Shown here: piece after piece, positions 7,688-15,443 of the stretch
Position numbering within the stretch: position 1 is the stretch's first letter
Layout: each line of letters opens with the position of its first letter
Assembly (NCBI GenBank): GCA_004552485.1
Contig: SFOH01000041.1
Span: 1 to 19,470 of the forward strand
Reading direction: 5' to 3'
Length of the DNA: 19,470 nucleotides
Source: Bacteroidales bacterium
Lineage (GTDB): Bacteria; Bacteroidota; Bacteroidia; Bacteroidales; Muribaculaceae
The notes under the pieces: generated by a model
Database searches by the model: none
The model's input: only the letters and a program-made list of their open reading frames with translations
Told to the model about the DNA's origin: nothing
Translations under genes and position numbers: made by a program

Positions 7688-7751
7688 TGCGTAAACCCAA
7701 GAACGACAACAGAATAACTCAAAATTATAACAAAAATAAAACCTCAAAATC

Positions 7752-8045
7752 ATGGACAACAACAAACAGAACGAGATTAAGATAGAGCTCACCCCCGAGA
7801 TTGCCGCCGGCCATTATTCAAACCTGGCTGTCATCGCCCACAGCGCCGGCGAATTCTTCCTGGACTTCATCGCCGTCAGCCCCAACGTTCAGCAGGCCCG
7901 CGTTCAGACCCGCGTCATCATGACCCCCGAGAATGCCAAGAATCTGCTGTTCGCCCTGCGTGACAACCTCACCAAATACGAGGCCACCTTCGGCGAAATC
8001 GAGCGCAAGATGCCCAAGAACCAGGACAACGGCTTCAAGGCCTGA
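7752..8045 (+). CDS. DUF3467 family protein
   Basis: A 97-residue cytoplasmic protein without signal peptide or membrane segment. The pattern ELTPEIAAGHYSNLAVIAHSAGEFFLDFI, then a segment rich in P, N and Q, ending in TPENAKNLLFALRDNLTKYE, is the DUF3467 family, widespread in Bacteroidota and of unknown function; family members often sit near rpoC, which is not seen here. It lies 64 bases after the lipoprotein gene, behind an A/T-rich leader, and 128 bases before cysS. The leader lacks a Shine-Dalgarno sequence. Confidence 0.85.
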   Translation: MDNNKQNEIKIELTPEIAAGHYSNLAVIAHSAGEFFLDFIAVSPNVQQARVQTRVIMTPENAKNLLFALRDNLTKYEATFGEIERKMPKNQDNGFKA

Positions 8046-8173
8046 GCACTCCGGCGCAGAGCCCGGGCCGGCGAGTCCGGCAGGGCGCTCTGTGCGTAAC
8101 GTTCTGAAACCCAAACAGGCTCCGCACGCCCCGAGGCGCGGCGGAGCCATCACCGTTAAAAAACTAATCAAAG

Positions 8174-9667
8174 ATGAGAGAGAACAATCTTTGCATCTAT
8201 AACTCCATGTCGCGCGTGAAGGAAGCCTTCACGCCGCTGAATCCGGGCATGGTGGGCATGTATGTCTGCGGCCCCACCGTCTACGGCGACGGCCACCTCG
8301 GCCACGCCCGCCCCGCCATCACCTTTGACGTGGTGGCCCGCTATCTGCGCCATCTGGGCTACAAGGTGCGCTATGTCCGCAACATCACCGACGTGGGCCA
8401 TCTCGAGCATGACGCCGACGACGGCGAGGACAAAATCGCCAAGAAGGCCCGCCTCGAGCAGCTCGAGCCCATGGAGGTCGTGCAATATTACCTCACGCGC
8501 TACCACGACGCCATGCGCGCCCTCAACGTGTTGCCCCCGTCGATCGAGCCCCATGCCTCCGGCCACATAATCGAGCAGATCGAGTATGTCAAGAAGATTC
8601 TCGAGGCCGGATACGCCTACGTCAGCGACGGCTCCGTCTATTTCGACGTGCCCAAGTTCAACCGCGACTACGGCTACGGACGCCTCTCCGGCCGCAACAT
8701 CGACGAGCTGCTGGCCACAACCCGCGCCCTCGATGGCCAGGAACAGAAGCACAATCCCGCCGACTTCGCCCTGTGGAAGAAAGCCTCGCCCGAGCACATA
8801 ATGCACTGGCCCTCACCCTGGAGCGAAGGCTTCCCCGGCTGGCACCTCGAGTGCTCTACCATGTCGGAGAAATACCTCGGCGAAAGCTTCGACATCCACG
8901 GCGGCGGCATGGACCTGAAGTTTCCCCACCACGAGTGCGAAATCGCGCAGAGCGTGGCCCACAACGGCAAGCCCGGCGTGCACGTGTGGATGCACAACAA
9001 CATGATCACCATCAACGGCAAGAAGATGGGCAAGAGTCTGGGCAACTTCATCACCCTGCAGGAGTTCTTCACCGGCAGCCACCCGCTGCTGACGCAGGCC
9101 TATTCGCCCATGACCATCCGCTTCTTCATCCTCCAGGCCCATTACCGCGGCACCGTGGACTTCAGCAACGAAGCCCTGCAGAGCGCCGAGAAGGCCCTGG
9201 CGCGCATGATGGACGGCGTGCGCCGTCTCGGCGAGCTCAAGCCCTCGGACAACCCCACCGTCAAGGACGAGGACATCAACGAAATCGAGCGCAAGTGCTA
9301 CGAGGCCATGGACGACGACTTCAACACCCCCATCGTCATCGCCAACCTCTTTGACGCCTGCCGCATCATCAACATGGCCAACGACGGCAACGCCGCCGTC
9401 TCCGCCGCTCAGATCGAGAAGCTGAAAGGCCTGATGCACACCTTCCTCAACGACATCCTCGGCGTAACGGCCGAAGTGGCCGGCGCGGAAGGCACGGCCA
9501 ACATCAAACCCTTCGAGGACGCCGTCGACCTGCTGCTGCAGATACGCTCCGAGGCCAAGTCCAAGAAAGACTGGGCCACCAGCGACCTCATCCGCGACCG
9601 CCTCGCCGCCATCGGCTTCGATGTCAAGGACACGAAGCAGGGCTTCGAGTGGTCCCTGAAGAAATAA
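8174..9667 (+). CDS. cysS: Cysteinyl-tRNA synthetase
   Basis: A class I aminoacyl-tRNA synthetase of 497 residues that charges tRNA-Cys with cysteine. The first zinc ligand is C32 in VCGPTVYG, with the HIGH motif present as HLGH at 41-44. Further zinc ligands lie in GWHLECSTMS and the HHECEIAQS segment, and the KMSKS loop reads KKMGKSLGN. The GGGMDLKFPHHE motif is typical of CysRS. The C-terminal helical domain holds DDDFNTP and ends in the usual short DUR-like segment (RDRLAAIGFDVKDTKQG). The start MRENNLCIYNS aligns with the family. The 128-base gap before it contains an imperfect GC-rich hairpin (about 8051-8091) without T-tract, so transcription may read through from DUF3467. Confidence 0.97.
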   Translation: MRENNLCIYNSMSRVKEAFTPLNPGMVGMYVCGPTVYGDGHLGHARPAITFDVVARYLRHLGYKVRYVRNITDVGHLEHDADDGEDKIAKKARLEQLEPMEVVQYYLTRYHDAMRALNVLPPSIEPHASGHIIEQIEYVKKILEAGYAYVSDGSVYFDVPKFNRDYGYGRLSGRNIDELLATTRALDGQEQKHNPADFALWKKASPEHIMHWPSPWSEGFPGWHLECSTMSEKYLGESFDIHGGGMDLKFPHHECEIAQSVAHNGKPGVHVWMHNNMITINGKKMGKSLGNFITLQEFFTGSHPLLTQAYSPMTIRFFILQAHYRGTVDFSNEALQSAEKALARMMDGVRRLGELKPSDNPTVKDEDINEIERKCYEAMDDDFNTPIVIANLFDACRIINMANDGNAAVSAAQIEKLKGLMHTFLNDILGVTAEVAGAEGTANIKPFEDAVDLLLQIRSEAKSKKDWATSDLIRDRLAAIGFDVKDTKQGFEWSLKK

Positions 9668-9672
9668 TCAGC

Positions 9673-10011
9673 TCTTAAGGAATTATTGCTGTCCGATAAA
9701 AGACGGGCGGAAGAGCGCTCGCTTCGTGTAGTCAGTCAAAGGACATAGGGCATTTGTCTGTGGGGGCGTGTCTTCCTCACATTTATCATTTGCCATGCCT
9801 TGGGCCATTCGGCGACTGGGAACGCCGGCTACGCGCGGCGTTTCCGGTCGCATATTCTGTGACTGAAGTCCGGGCAAGATTTTGGGAGAGCTTGGAAAGC
9901 TAAAAAACAAAATCGAAAGCTTTAGAATCAGCAACCATGCATGCTATTAATGGTATTTTCAACTTTTATCGGACAGCAGTATTAAAGAATCAAACTGTTC
10001 TTAAGGAATTA
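9673..10011 (+). repeat. 13-bp direct repeat flanking the inverted-repeat element
   Basis: TCTTAAGGAATTA is present at 9673-9685 and again at 9999-10011. The first copy overlaps the left terminal repeat, and the second lies 15 bp beyond the right end, so it is not a simple target-site duplication. It may mark the insertion history of the element or a duplicated regulatory sequence. Confidence 0.6.
9682..9983. mobile_element. MITE-like element or deleted IS remnant with terminal inverted repeats
   Basis: The sequence at 9682-9702 and the reverse complement of 9963-9983 match at 19 of 21 positions, with a perfect 16-bp core TGCTGTCCGATAAAAG at the inner side. The ends enclose about 300 bp, too short for a transposase, and no transposase motif is visible in any frame. 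Inside is a smaller inverted repeat (AACGCCG at 9821-9827, CGGCGTT at 9836-9842). No clean target duplication abuts the ends, but the 13-mer TCTTAAGGAATTA occurs at 9673-9685, overlapping the left end, and again at 9999-10011. A non-autonomous transposon moved by an element elsewhere in the genome fits best. The element starts just after the cysS stop codon. Confidence 0.6.
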
Positions 10012-10028
10012 ATCGCTCCTTAAAGAAC
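9997..10028. repeat. Inverted repeat beside the MITE-like element
   Basis: GTTCTTAAGGA (9997-10007) and TCCTTAAAGAAC (10017-10028) are inverted copies differing by one extra base, around a 9-base spacer. No T-tract follows, so it is not an obvious terminator. The region 10012-10216 before the next promoter holds no gene that I can support. Confidence 0.5.
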
Positions 10029-10038
10029 GAGGCCTAAA

Positions 10039-10114
10039 CGCCACGCCGCGACCGCGTTTTCCCCGCTCCGCCCCATCCCCGGGCGCCCTCCGGAGACACG
10101 CCTGCGGCGTGGCG
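10039..10114. repeat. GC-rich inverted repeat upstream of the cytidylate-kinase-like gene
   Basis: CGCCACGCCGC at 10039-10049 is the exact reverse complement of GCGGCGTGGCG at 10104-10114. The right arm can alternatively form a local hairpin, CACGCC-TGC-GGCGTG at 10097-10111. The sequence lies 100 bp upstream of the predicted promoter, so it is outside the leader of the downstream gene. Its function is unknown. Confidence 0.5.
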
Positions 10115-10216
10115 TGCGCTTTCTTCCTCCCGGGTTGGCCGGGGCGCGCGGGGCGGGGGTGTGAAAAACTCGCGAAATAAATGGGCCGGAGTGAGACGTG
10201 GAAAGAAAAAATTTGT

Positions 10217-10224
10217 TATCTTTG
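10217..10224 (+). promoter_or_regulatory. Probable -7 box for the cmk-like/recF operon
   Basis: TATCTTTG matches TAnnTTTG exactly and is preceded by an A-rich tract. No TTTG stands at the -33 distance. A transcript from here has a leader of about 20 nt before the ATG at 10253. Confidence 0.55.
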
Positions 10225-10252
10225 CAAGTAGTTAACCCAAGACACCTTAGGC

Positions 10253-10891
10253 ATGAAAACTTTACCGGAGAAATACGTGATCACCGTCGGCCGACAGATG
10301 GGCAGCGGCGGGCGTCTGCTGGGGCGCAAGCTCTCAGAACGCCTGGGAATAGGCTTTTACGACAAGGAACTGCTTCTGCAGGCCGCCAAGTCGGCCGGTC
10401 TCAGCGCCGAATACTTCGAACGCAACGACGAGCGCCGACCCCACTTTCTGAGCGGGCTGTTCAGCTTCAACATGGGATTTGGACCCATGAGCGTCTATGA
10501 CGGCACGACTTCGATCTCCGACGACGCTCTCTACAAGGCGCAGTGCGACTTCATGCACCGCATCGCCGAGCAGGGACCGTGCGTGATCGTGGGCCGCACC
10601 GCCGACTACGTTCTGCGCGACTTTCCGAATGTGGTGAACATCTTCATCCATGCCTCGAAGGATGCCTGCATCAGGCGCGTCATGGAGCGTGACCCGGCGA
10701 AGACCGTCGACAGCGCCCGCTCGTTCATCGAGAAAAGCAACAAGCTGCGCGCCGGCTACTACAATTTCTACACGGACAAGAAGTGGGGCGATGCCGCTTC
10801 GTATGACTTCACCATCGACTCGTCGCTGCTCAGCGACGACGCTGTCGTGGACCTCATCATTGCCTATCTTCAGGCCCGTTTCGCGCAGTAA
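10253..10891 (+). CDS. Cytidylate kinase-like family protein
   Basis: A 212-residue P-loop protein of the cytidylate-kinase-like family, distinct from the true CMP kinase (Cmk) and common in Bacteroidota and Firmicutes. The N-terminus has ITVGRQMGSGGRLLGRKL (10-27), a divergent nucleotide-binding loop without a canonical GKS/T, then the FYDKELL segment. VIVGRTADYVLRD and the RRVMERD and lid-like stretch in the second half are typical of the family. The substrate is not established for the family, so I would not call it CMP kinase. It is the first gene of a tight run: 40 bases to the esterase, then recF, a DciA-like gene and a thioesterase. Confidence 0.85.
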   Translation: MKTLPEKYVITVGRQMGSGGRLLGRKLSERLGIGFYDKELLLQAAKSAGLSAEYFERNDERRPHFLSGLFSFNMGFGPMSVYDGTTSISDDALYKAQCDFMHRIAEQGPCVIVGRTADYVLRDFPNVVNIFIHASKDACIRRVMERDPAKTVDSARSFIEKSNKLRAGYYNFYTDKKWGDAASYDFTIDSSLLSDDAVVDLIIAYLQARFAQ

Positions 10892-10931
10892 ATAAGAATT
10901 CATAAACCCATACATTTCAAACACTTAAGCA

Positions 10932-11825
10932 ATGAAAATAAGAAGGCTGATGGTTGCCATGGGTGCCGTGATGACGGCGCTGTGGGCTGCCGCATTCACA
11001 ACTGAGACCATAACCGTGAACACCACGAATCTGCCCGCGCCCATGAAGGTGAACGTCATCAAACCGGACGTGCTGGGTCAGGCCGGCGTGAAAGTGCCGG
11101 TAATCTACCTGCTCCACGGCTACGGCGGCGACTACACGAACTGGGCACGCGAGGATATGGAAATCGGCAAACTCGCTGATCAATACGGGATTATGTATGT
11201 GCTGCCCGACGGTCAGGATTCATGGTACGTTGACTCTCCGGTGAATCCCTCCGTGAAGATGGAGAGTTTCTTTGTGAAGGACCTCGTGCCCTACATCGAC
11301 AGCCATTATGCCACGAAGGCCGAGCCCGGCCAGCGCGCCATCACGGGCCTGAGCATGGGCGGCCACGGCGCCCTCTACCTGGGCACGCGTCATCCGGAGA
11401 TCTGGGGCAATATGGGCTCGATGAGCGGTGGCGTGAACCTTGTGCCTTTCATGAAGAAATGGAAGATGCCCACGGTGTTCGGCGACCCCGCCAAATACGC
11501 CCAGCGCTACGCCGACGCTTCGGCCGTGAACCTCATCCCCGCCATGAAGGCCAACAAGCAGAACATCATCTTTGACTGCGGCAGCGAGGACTTCTTCCAC
11601 AAGGTGAACGCCGAGCTCCATCAGAAGATGCTCGACGCGAAGGTGCCCCACGAGTATACCTCGCGTCCCGGCAACCACAACTGGACATACTGGGGCAACT
11701 CGATCAAATACCACACTCTCTTCTTCTCCGACCGCTTCCGCGGCGTTAAGGTGCCCACGGCGCCCGATGAGAAGGCTGCTCCCGCCAAGAAAACCACGGC
11801 CAAGAAGACCGCCGCAAAAAAATAA
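10932..11825 (+). CDS. Secreted alpha/beta-hydrolase esterase (esterase D / acetyl-esterase type) with Lys/Ala-rich tail
   Basis: A 297-residue hydrolase of the esterase D-like family, probably acting on acyl or acetyl esters outside the cytoplasm. Residues 1-22 look like a signal peptide (MKIRRLMVAMGAVMTALWAAA) with no lipobox. The oxyanion loop HGYGG is at 62-66 and the nucleophile elbow GLSMGG has Ser141. Asp220 (CGSEDFF) and His249 (GNHNW) complete a plausible triad. The fold ends near residue 270, after which about 18 residues are almost only Ala, Lys and Thr with Pro (AAPAKKTTAKKTAAKK). This is unusual on an exported enzyme. It lies between the cmk-like gene and recF, 18 bases before the latter. 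Substrate is unknown. Confidence 0.88.
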   Translation: MKIRRLMVAMGAVMTALWAAAFTTETITVNTTNLPAPMKVNVIKPDVLGQAGVKVPVIYLLHGYGGDYTNWAREDMEIGKLADQYGIMYVLPDGQDSWYVDSPVNPSVKMESFFVKDLVPYIDSHYATKAEPGQRAITGLSMGGHGALYLGTRHPEIWGNMGSMSGGVNLVPFMKKWKMPTVFGDPAKYAQRYADASAVNLIPAMKANKQNIIFDCGSEDFFHKVNAELHQKMLDAKVPHEYTSRPGNHNWTYWGNSIKYHTLFFSDRFRGVKVPTAPDEKAAPAKKTTAKKTAAKK

Positions 11826-11843
11826 CCGCATCCCCTCCCTGCC

Positions 11844-12980
11844 ATGCTCCTCAAAGGTCTGTCTGTCACCAACTTCAAGAACATTGCCCGTGAGACGTTC
11901 GCCTTTTCCGACAAGCTGAACTGTCTCTTGGGCAACAACGGCATGGGCAAGAGCAACCTCCTCGACGCAATCTATTATCTGAGCTTCTGCCGCAGCTTCA
12001 CCGGCGCGCAGGACTCGCTGATGACGCGTCGCGGCGAGGACTTCATGCTCCTGCAGGGCCGCTATGACCGGCGCGGAACGGCCGAGGAGGTGAACGTGAG
12101 CCTTGGCGGCGGTCGGCGCAAGACCTTCAAGCGCAGCGGCAAGGAGTACCAGCGCCTGAGCGAGCACATCGGCCTCTTTCCCGCCGTGCTCGTGTCGCCG
12201 GCCGACATGGACCTCGTCTGCGGCTCGGGCGAGGAGCGGCGCCGGTTCATCGACATGATCATCAGCCAGGGCGACGCGCGCTATCTCGACCACCTCATCC
12301 GCTACAACCACGGCCTGCAGCAGCGCAACCGCCTGCTGCGCGACCATGTCACGGACACGCTCCTCTTCCGCACCATCGAGGACGCCATGGACGTCTCGGC
12401 ACGCTACATCACCACCACGCGCCGCACCGCCATCGACCGCCTCGCCCGCATCCACCGACGCTATTATGCCGCCATTGCCGGCGAAGACGGCGAGGAGACG
12501 GGCCTGGACTACCGCAGCGCCCTCGAGGAGGAACAGGATATGTCGATGGCCGACCTGTTCGAGCGCAACCGCACGCGCGACCAGTTCCTGGGCTACACCT
12601 CGGCGGGTCCGCATCGCGACGACATCGTGCTGACGCTGAGCAGTATGCCCGTGCGGCGAACAGCATCCCAGGGTCAGCAGAAGACGTTCACCATCGCCCT
12701 GCGTCTTGCGCAGTATGAGTTCCTCTCAGAGGCGACGTCACTGAAGCCGCTGCTCCTCCTGGACGATATCTTCGACAAACTGGACGCGCGCCGCGTCGAG
12801 GCCATCATCGGAGTTGTGGCGCAGGACACCTTCGGCCAGATTTTCATCACCGACACCAACCGCAAACATCTTGACGAAATCCTGGGGCACATCCCCGCCG
12901 CCCACGCCCTCTGGACCGTCGACCATGGCGCCTTCACACCCGCCGACACCGTCGAAGCCCGGGAGGGCTCGGCCGAATGA
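11844..12980 (+). CDS. recF: DNA replication and repair protein RecF
   Basis: A 378-residue SMC-like ATPase that binds single-/double-stranded DNA junctions and, with RecO and RecR, loads RecA at gaps. The N-terminus MLLKGLSVTNFKNI is typical. Walker A GNNGMGKS is at 30-37. The ABC-like signature SQGQQKTF and Walker B LLLLDDIFDKLD are in the last third, followed by the D-loop segment and a QIFITDTN strand. Length is normal. Its stop overlaps the start of the DUF721 gene (ATGA), so the two are coupled. Unlike in many bacteria, dnaA, dnaN and gyrB are not adjacent. Confidence 0.95.
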   Translation: MLLKGLSVTNFKNIARETFAFSDKLNCLLGNNGMGKSNLLDAIYYLSFCRSFTGAQDSLMTRRGEDFMLLQGRYDRRGTAEEVNVSLGGGRRKTFKRSGKEYQRLSEHIGLFPAVLVSPADMDLVCGSGEERRRFIDMIISQGDARYLDHLIRYNHGLQQRNRLLRDHVTDTLLFRTIEDAMDVSARYITTTRRTAIDRLARIHRRYYAAIAGEDGEETGLDYRSALEEEQDMSMADLFERNRTRDQFLGYTSAGPHRDDIVLTLSSMPVRRTASQGQQKTFTIALRLAQYEFLSEATSLKPLLLLDDIFDKLDARRVEAIIGVVAQDTFGQIFITDTNRKHLDEILGHIPAAHALWTVDHGAFTPADTVEAREGSAE

Positions 12981-13267
12981 AACGCACCGAGCCACTGCGC
13001 GTCGACGCCATCATCCGCCAGGCCATGGACCAGTGCGGCGCCACGCACACCTTCCGCCAGCAGCAGATTTGCTTCCTGTGGGCCGAGATCGTGGGGCCGT
13101 CCATAACGCGCTGCACCATACGCCGTTGGGTCGACCATGACGTCCTCCACGTCCACCTCAACTCCGCATCGCTCAAACATGAACTGGCATTCGCTGCGCC
13201 GCGACTCGTCGAACGGCTGAACCGTGCCGTCGGCTCGGACGTTATCTCCAAAATAGTCTTCCATTGA
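12977..13267 (+). CDS. DUF721 / DciA-like protein
   Basis: A 96-residue basic protein of the DUF721 family. Family members in other phyla (DciA) help load the replicative helicase DnaB; that role is established for some proteobacterial members and is inferred here. Visible family features are the FRQQQICFLWAEIVGPSI segment, where W-x-x-[IV]-V-G is conserved, and the later VLHVHLNSASLKHELAF stretch. Its ATG overlaps the recF stop codon, and the recF-DUF721 pairing is common in Bacteroidota, supporting a DNA-replication role. A thioesterase gene follows 22 bases later. Confidence 0.85.
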   Translation: MKRTEPLRVDAIIRQAMDQCGATHTFRQQQICFLWAEIVGPSITRCTIRRWVDHDVLHVHLNSASLKHELAFAAPRLVERLNRAVGSDVISKIVFH

Positions 13268-13289
13268 ACCACAAAACAGCCGAACGAAA

Positions 13290-13733
13290 ATGCAAGTACC
13301 TCCCGCCCCGTGCAACCTCATCCACAGCTTCGACCTCCAGGCCCGATTCTCCGATTATGACGCCTTTCATCACGTCAACAACAATGCCTACCTGCAGTAT
13401 TTCGACCTCGGAAAAGTGCTGTTTCTTCAGGACATGAGCGGCCACGAGTTCGAGCCCGCCGACCTCTCGGCCGTTATCGTGAACATATCGCTGAATTTCT
13501 ACCACCCCACACGCATCGGCGAGGCTGTGAGCGTGCGCAGCGGCGTGAAGCACCTCGGTGACCGCGCCTTCACCATCTATCAGCAGGTTGTCTCAACACA
13601 CAACGGCGAGGTGAAAGCCACGGCCGAAACCGTCCTTGCCGGCTTCGACATCCGCACGCAGGCCGGTGCGCCGCTCCAACCCTGGCTCCGCGAGTGCCTC
13701 GAACGCGCCCTCGCCACCCCCGCAAAATACTGA
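13290..13733 (+). CDS. Acyl-CoA thioesterase, 4-hydroxybenzoyl-CoA thioesterase (hotdog) family
   Basis: A 147-residue hotdog-fold thioesterase that would hydrolyse an acyl-CoA in the cytoplasm; the acyl chain is unknown. The key segment RFSDYDAFHHVNNNAYL is the YbgC/4HBT motif, with the catalytic Asp in DYDAFHHVNN, followed by the long central helix (YFDLGKVLFLQD). The beta-strands VIVNISLNFYHP and FTIYQQVVS are typical. Length is normal. It closes the cmk-like to recF run. The 70 bases after it hold a 6-bp hairpin (13754-13777) with no T-tract, between convergent genes. Confidence 0.88.
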   Translation: MQVPPAPCNLIHSFDLQARFSDYDAFHHVNNNAYLQYFDLGKVLFLQDMSGHEFEPADLSAVIVNISLNFYHPTRIGEAVSVRSGVKHLGDRAFTIYQQVVSTHNGEVKATAETVLAGFDIRTQAGAPLQPWLRECLERALATPAKY

Positions 13734-13803
13734 AGCTCCCGCAAAAGGCTAAGGCCCGCATCATTGTCGACGCGGGCAGAAGAATTATGCTGTTTCCGAG
13801 AAG

Positions 13804-15372
13804 TTAGCGGTCGATGAGCCAGGCGGTGAGGTTGCGGGTGGCGGTTGAGAAGTTGACGCCGATTTTGACGATGGCGCGGGAATCGGCACGGAAGGGATAT
13901 TCGTAGTGCTTGGAGTTGATTTGGGCCAGTGCGGCCTCGGGTGTTGAGTCGCGCTTCAACTCGATGATGTAGACGTATTTGGGCGTGCGGATGAGTACGT
14001 CGATACGCCCGTCGGAGGTGTGATACTCGGTCTGCACGTCAAAGCCTAACATCGTGAAGATGACGTAGAGATTGTTCTCGAAGAAAATCTCCGACTTGGT
14101 GCCCGTCAGCTCATAGGAGACGCCGGCCAACAGTGTCTGCAATCCGGTGAGGAAGCCGTCGGCATTGCCCTGTCTCAGCATCCTGGCCGAGTCAAGGATG
14201 AAGTCGTGCGAGCTCGTGTAGTCCAGGCCGGTGCATAATGGCATCAGACCGCGGAAGAGGCCACGTCCAACCTCGCGGTTGGGAACCCCCAGTTTGTAAT
14301 CACCCGTCTCCCGGTCATAGCCCTTCAGCGTGAGGTAGCCGGTTTGGAAGAGCATGGGTATCGGGTCGTCTGTGTAGGAGTCTATTGAAGATAGCGTTGT
14401 CTGGTCCGTTTCGGCGTTCAGATATTTTCGCAGATTTACGCCTTTGTGCAGGATGGATTTGAGCAGGAATGTCGGCGTGCCGGTTGCGAACCAGTAGTCG
14501 CCGATCTCACGTTTGCGCAAGGCGCTGAGGAGGCTGAAGGGATTGTAAATATCCGGACAGTGTCGCGCGAAGTGGTAGCCGTCATAGTTGTTTTTGAGGC
14601 GGGCTACGGCTTCGTCATAGCTGAATTCGTTGTAGTCGGCGAGCCGCTGAATACCGGGGCGGCAGTCGCGCAGCATCTCTTCCTCGGTGATGCCGCAAAT
14701 GGCGGCGAATTCGGAATCCATAGATATGTCGTCCAGATTGTTGATGTCGGAGAAGATGCTGAGACGCGAGAAGCGGCTGACACCGGTAAGAATTGCCAGA
14801 CGAATGTATCGGTCGCAGCTCTTGAGGTTGGAGTATATGGGCTTCAGAATGTTGCGAAATTCCTCCTTTTGCGCTTCATTGTCAATGTGCGATACAAGCG
14901 GTTTGTCATATTCGTCAATGAGAATGACGACTCCTTTGCCGGTACGCTGGTATGCGGCGGTAATAATGTTCTTGAACCGGACCGAAAGCGATGGTGAGAT
15001 AAAGGAGACGCCAAATTTTTGCTCCCAGACTGCAAACTGATTGTCTAATGCGTTCTTGAACTCAGTGACATTAGCCGGGTCGGCATCCACAAGATTGAGG
15101 TGGAGCACGGGTGAGGGCTCCCAGTCGTAGTCATAATTGGAGATGGCGAGCCCCTCAAAGAGCTCACGTTTGCCCCTGAAGAAAGTCTCGGCCGTGCTCA
15201 GGAACAGACTCTTGCCAAAGCGGCGCGGACGGCACAGCAGATAGTAGCCCGGGCATCGCACCATCTTGTGCAGATACTCGGTCTTATCAATGTATAAGAA
15301 TCCTTCTCTTCTTATTTTCTCAAAATTTTCAATCCCGATGGGATAATCTACTTGCTGTTCAACCATGGCCAT
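13804..15372 (-). CDS. AAA-ATPase-like protein with C-terminal PD-(D/E)XK nuclease domain
   Basis: A 522-residue protein of the Bacteroidota-abundant family that combines an AAA-ATPase-like domain (PF09820 type) and a PD-(D/E)XK nuclease-like domain (DUF1703 type). The N-terminus YPIGIENFEKIRREGFLYIDKT leads into the modified P-loop RPRRFGKSL (48-56), and VVILIDEYDKPL is Walker B. The C-terminal part has GRIDVLI followed by IIELKRD, the D...ExK nuclease core. Function is unknown. The frame is open to a TTG at 15399, but the promoter box covers that codon, so the start must be the ATG at 15372 or the one at 15366. It sits alone, convergent with the thioesterase gene, in a more AT-rich patch. 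Families like this often have many copies per genome, so independent acquisition is likely. Confidence 0.88.
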   Translation of the reverse strand: MAMVEQQVDYPIGIENFEKIRREGFLYIDKTEYLHKMVRCPGYYLLCRPRRFGKSLFLSTAETFFRGKRELFEGLAISNYDYDWEPSPVLHLNLVDADPANVTEFKNALDNQFAVWEQKFGVSFISPSLSVRFKNIITAAYQRTGKGVVILIDEYDKPLVSHIDNEAQKEEFRNILKPIYSNLKSCDRYIRLAILTGVSRFSRLSIFSDINNLDDISMDSEFAAICGITEEEMLRDCRPGIQRLADYNEFSYDEAVARLKNNYDGYHFARHCPDIYNPFSLLSALRKREIGDYWFATGTPTFLLKSILHKGVNLRKYLNAETDQTTLSSIDSYTDDPIPMLFQTGYLTLKGYDRETGDYKLGVPNREVGRGLFRGLMPLCTGLDYTSSHDFILDSARMLRQGNADGFLTGLQTLLAGVSYELTGTKSEIFFENNLYVIFTMLGFDVQTEYHTSDGRIDVLIRTPKYVYIIELKRDSTPEAALAQINSKHYEYPFRADSRAIVKIGVNFSTATRNLTAWLIDR

Positions 15373-15396
15373 TTGTCTATTAGAAGGTCTCCACGG

Positions 15397-15428
15397 CAAA
15401 GATACGAAATCTCAGCCACATACGCAAA
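15397..15428 (-). promoter_or_regulatory. Complete -33/-7 promoter for the AAA-ATPase-like gene
   Basis: On the minus strand TTTG (15428-15425) is followed by a 20-bp spacer and TATCTTTG (15404-15397), a full match to the Bacteroides consensus. Transcription should begin near 15391, about 19 nt before the ATG at 15372, and this rules out the upstream TTG at 15399 as a start. Confidence 0.78.
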
Positions 15429-15443
15429 CGCCCGGGGCGGGGG

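Noticed and set aside
8051..8091. Hairpin after the DUF3467 gene as a terminator
   Set aside because: The stem is imperfect and no T-tract follows, so termination before cysS is not supported.
9683..9934. An 83-residue minus-strand open frame inside the inverted-repeat element
   Set aside because: It ends inside the terminal repeat, has no transposase motif or homology I can see, and is likely chance.
11220..12614. A 464-residue minus-strand open frame across the esterase and recF genes
   Set aside because: It runs opposite two well-supported genes and spans their boundary; its sequence is repetitive Val/Ala/Glu/His without motifs.
13754..13777. Hairpin between the thioesterase and AAA-like genes as a bidirectional terminator
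   Set aside because: The stem is only six base pairs with a 12-base loop and lacks a T-tract on either strand.
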